Notes under the pieces: generated by a model
What the model was told of the DNA's origin: nothing
What the model saw: only the letters and a program-made list of their open reading frames with translations
Databases searched by the model: none
DNA from: an uncultured Shinella sp.
GTDB taxonomy: Bacteria > Pseudomonadota > Alphaproteobacteria > Rhizobiales > Rhizobiaceae
Assembly: GCA_946481465.1 (NCBI GenBank)
Contig: CAMLOC010000212.1
Coordinates: forward strand, 1 to 6,660
Length of the DNA stretch: 6,660 nucleotides
Direction: 5' to 3'
Part shown: positions 6,395-6,660 of the stretch, in pieces
Layout of the letters: the number at the start of each line of letters is the position of its first letter
Position numbering within the stretch: position 1 is the stretch's first letter
Position numbers and translations under genes: made by a program

Positions 6395-6417
6395 AAGGGC
6401 AGGGCAATCGCCTATGG
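6395..6417 (+). repeat. 23-nt unit, inverted copy of 72-94
   Basis: Begins AAGGGCAGGGCAATCGC and matches the reverse complement of 72-94 with one mismatch. It starts 20 nt after the last stop codon. CCCTT at 6384-6388 pairs with its first five bases AAGGG (6395-6399) to form a short hairpin. Confidence 0.6.
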
Positions 6418-6436
6418 ATTCGAGGTAGCCGTCCTT

Positions 6437-6484
6437 CCTTCTCCCCTGCGGGGAGAAGGTGGCCCGAAGGGTCGGATGAGGGGG
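6437..6484 (+). repeat. Palindromic intergenic repeat, left unit
   Basis: CCTTCTCCCC (6437-6446) and GGGGAGAAGG (6450-6459) form a perfect 10-bp stem with loop TGC, followed by a tail ending CGGATGAGGGGG. I recognise this consensus as a very common rhizobial/alphaproteobacterial intergenic repeat. It lies downstream of the operon and could stabilise or end the transcript, but no T-run follows the stem. Confidence 0.7.
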
Positions 6485-6523
6485 CTATGCTCGCCAGTTC
6501 ATTGATTTTTCTTGCCTTCGGCA

Positions 6524-6568
6524 CCCCCTCATCCGCCTGCCGGCACCTTCTCCCCGCCGGGGAGAAGG
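6524..6568 (-). repeat. Palindromic intergenic repeat, right unit (inverted)
   Basis: Same repeat as 6437-6484 in the opposite orientation: CCCCCTCATCCG (6524-6535 region), then a perfect 10-bp stem CCTTCTCCCC (6546-6555)/GGGGAGAAGG (6559-6568) with loop GCC. The two units are separated by about 39 nt and could fold into one long cruciform or transcript hairpin. Confidence 0.7.
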
Positions 6569-6617
6569 AGATATGCCGCTTCGCTTCTCCCAATCGGCAG
6601 CCGTTCGCCGGGCAGGT

Positions 6618-6651
6618 CCCCTCTCCGCGCCTGCGCGGTCAGGGTGAGGGG
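6618..6651. repeat. Further GC-rich hairpin repeat at the window edge
   Basis: CCCCTC (6618-6623) can pair with GAGGGG (6646-6651), enclosing an inner CCGCG/CGCGG stem (6624-6638). It resembles another class of the CCCCTC...GAGGGG intergenic repeats and may continue beyond the window. I see no gene in 6375-6660. Confidence 0.45.
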
Positions 6652-6660
6652 CTGGCACCC

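Noticed and set aside
6437..6459. Intrinsic terminator after the operon
   Set aside because: The stem is strong but is part of a dispersed palindromic repeat and lacks a following T-run.
6024..6593. Minus-strand open frame across the STAS gene and the downstream repeats
   Set aside because: It reads through palindromic repeats and the antisense of a clear STAS gene; no domain is recognisable.
1..6660. Insertion sequence, CRISPR array or tRNA gene
   Set aside because: No transposase, no regularly spaced direct repeats and no tRNA-like cloverleaf seen. The inverted repeats at the edges fit dispersed intergenic repeats.

Overview
The window looks like chromosomal or large-replicon DNA from an alphaproteobacterium, most likely Rhizobiales/Rhizobiaceae (a Rhizobium, Ensifer or Shinella-type organism). 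The reasons are very high GC with G/C-dominated third codon positions, genes packed with ATGA overlaps, and the short intergenic repeats at both ends (the TCTAGAGCATTTCC family and the CTTCTCCCC/GGGGAGAAG...GGATGAGGGGG family), which I recognise as common in that group. The taxonomic call is an inference.

Layout. Bases 1-274 hold only repeats: a C-rich palindrome, a 23-nt unit that reappears inverted at the other end of the gene cluster, and a perfect 20-bp-arm palindrome with a third half-copy that supplies the stop codon of the first gene. Bases 275-1216 (minus strand) encode a soluble coiled-coil PP2C/SpoIIE-type phosphatase. After a divergent intergenic region (1217-1405), five genes run on the plus strand: 1406-1924, a GHKL-type (anti-sigma-factor-kinase-like) protein with decayed ATP motifs; 1921-3099, a STAS-like domain fused to a class I SAM-dependent methyltransferase; 3096-5453, a membrane sensor with a Cache-like extracytoplasmic domain, HAMP, coiled coil and PP2C/SpoIIE phosphatase; 5458-6006, a second GHKL protein with good N and G2 boxes; 6036-6374, a stand-alone STAS protein with an intact NSSG phosphorylation-type motif. 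Bases 6375-6660 are again repeats only.

How the genes fit together. This is a partner-switching signalling cluster, related in logic to SpoIIAA/SpoIIAB/SpoIIE, RsbU/V/W and Pseudomonas SiaA/B/C, and apparently belonging to the families named after cyanobacterial Slr1658 (GHKL-like) and Slr1659 (STAS-like). It contains two paralogous GHKL+STAS modules. One looks catalytically competent (5458-6374). The other (1406 to about 2320) has lost the kinase metal-binding Asn, the glycine box and the STAS serine, and its STAS domain is welded to a methyltransferase. No sigma factor, diguanylate cyclase or DNA-binding output is present, so the methyltransferase is the only visible effector. My inference is that membrane sensing by the Cache-HAMP-PP2C protein, plus a second soluble phosphatase, sets the phosphorylation state of the small STAS protein, and that this controls the STAS-methyltransferase by partner exchange. 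The methyl acceptor cannot be read from the sequence.
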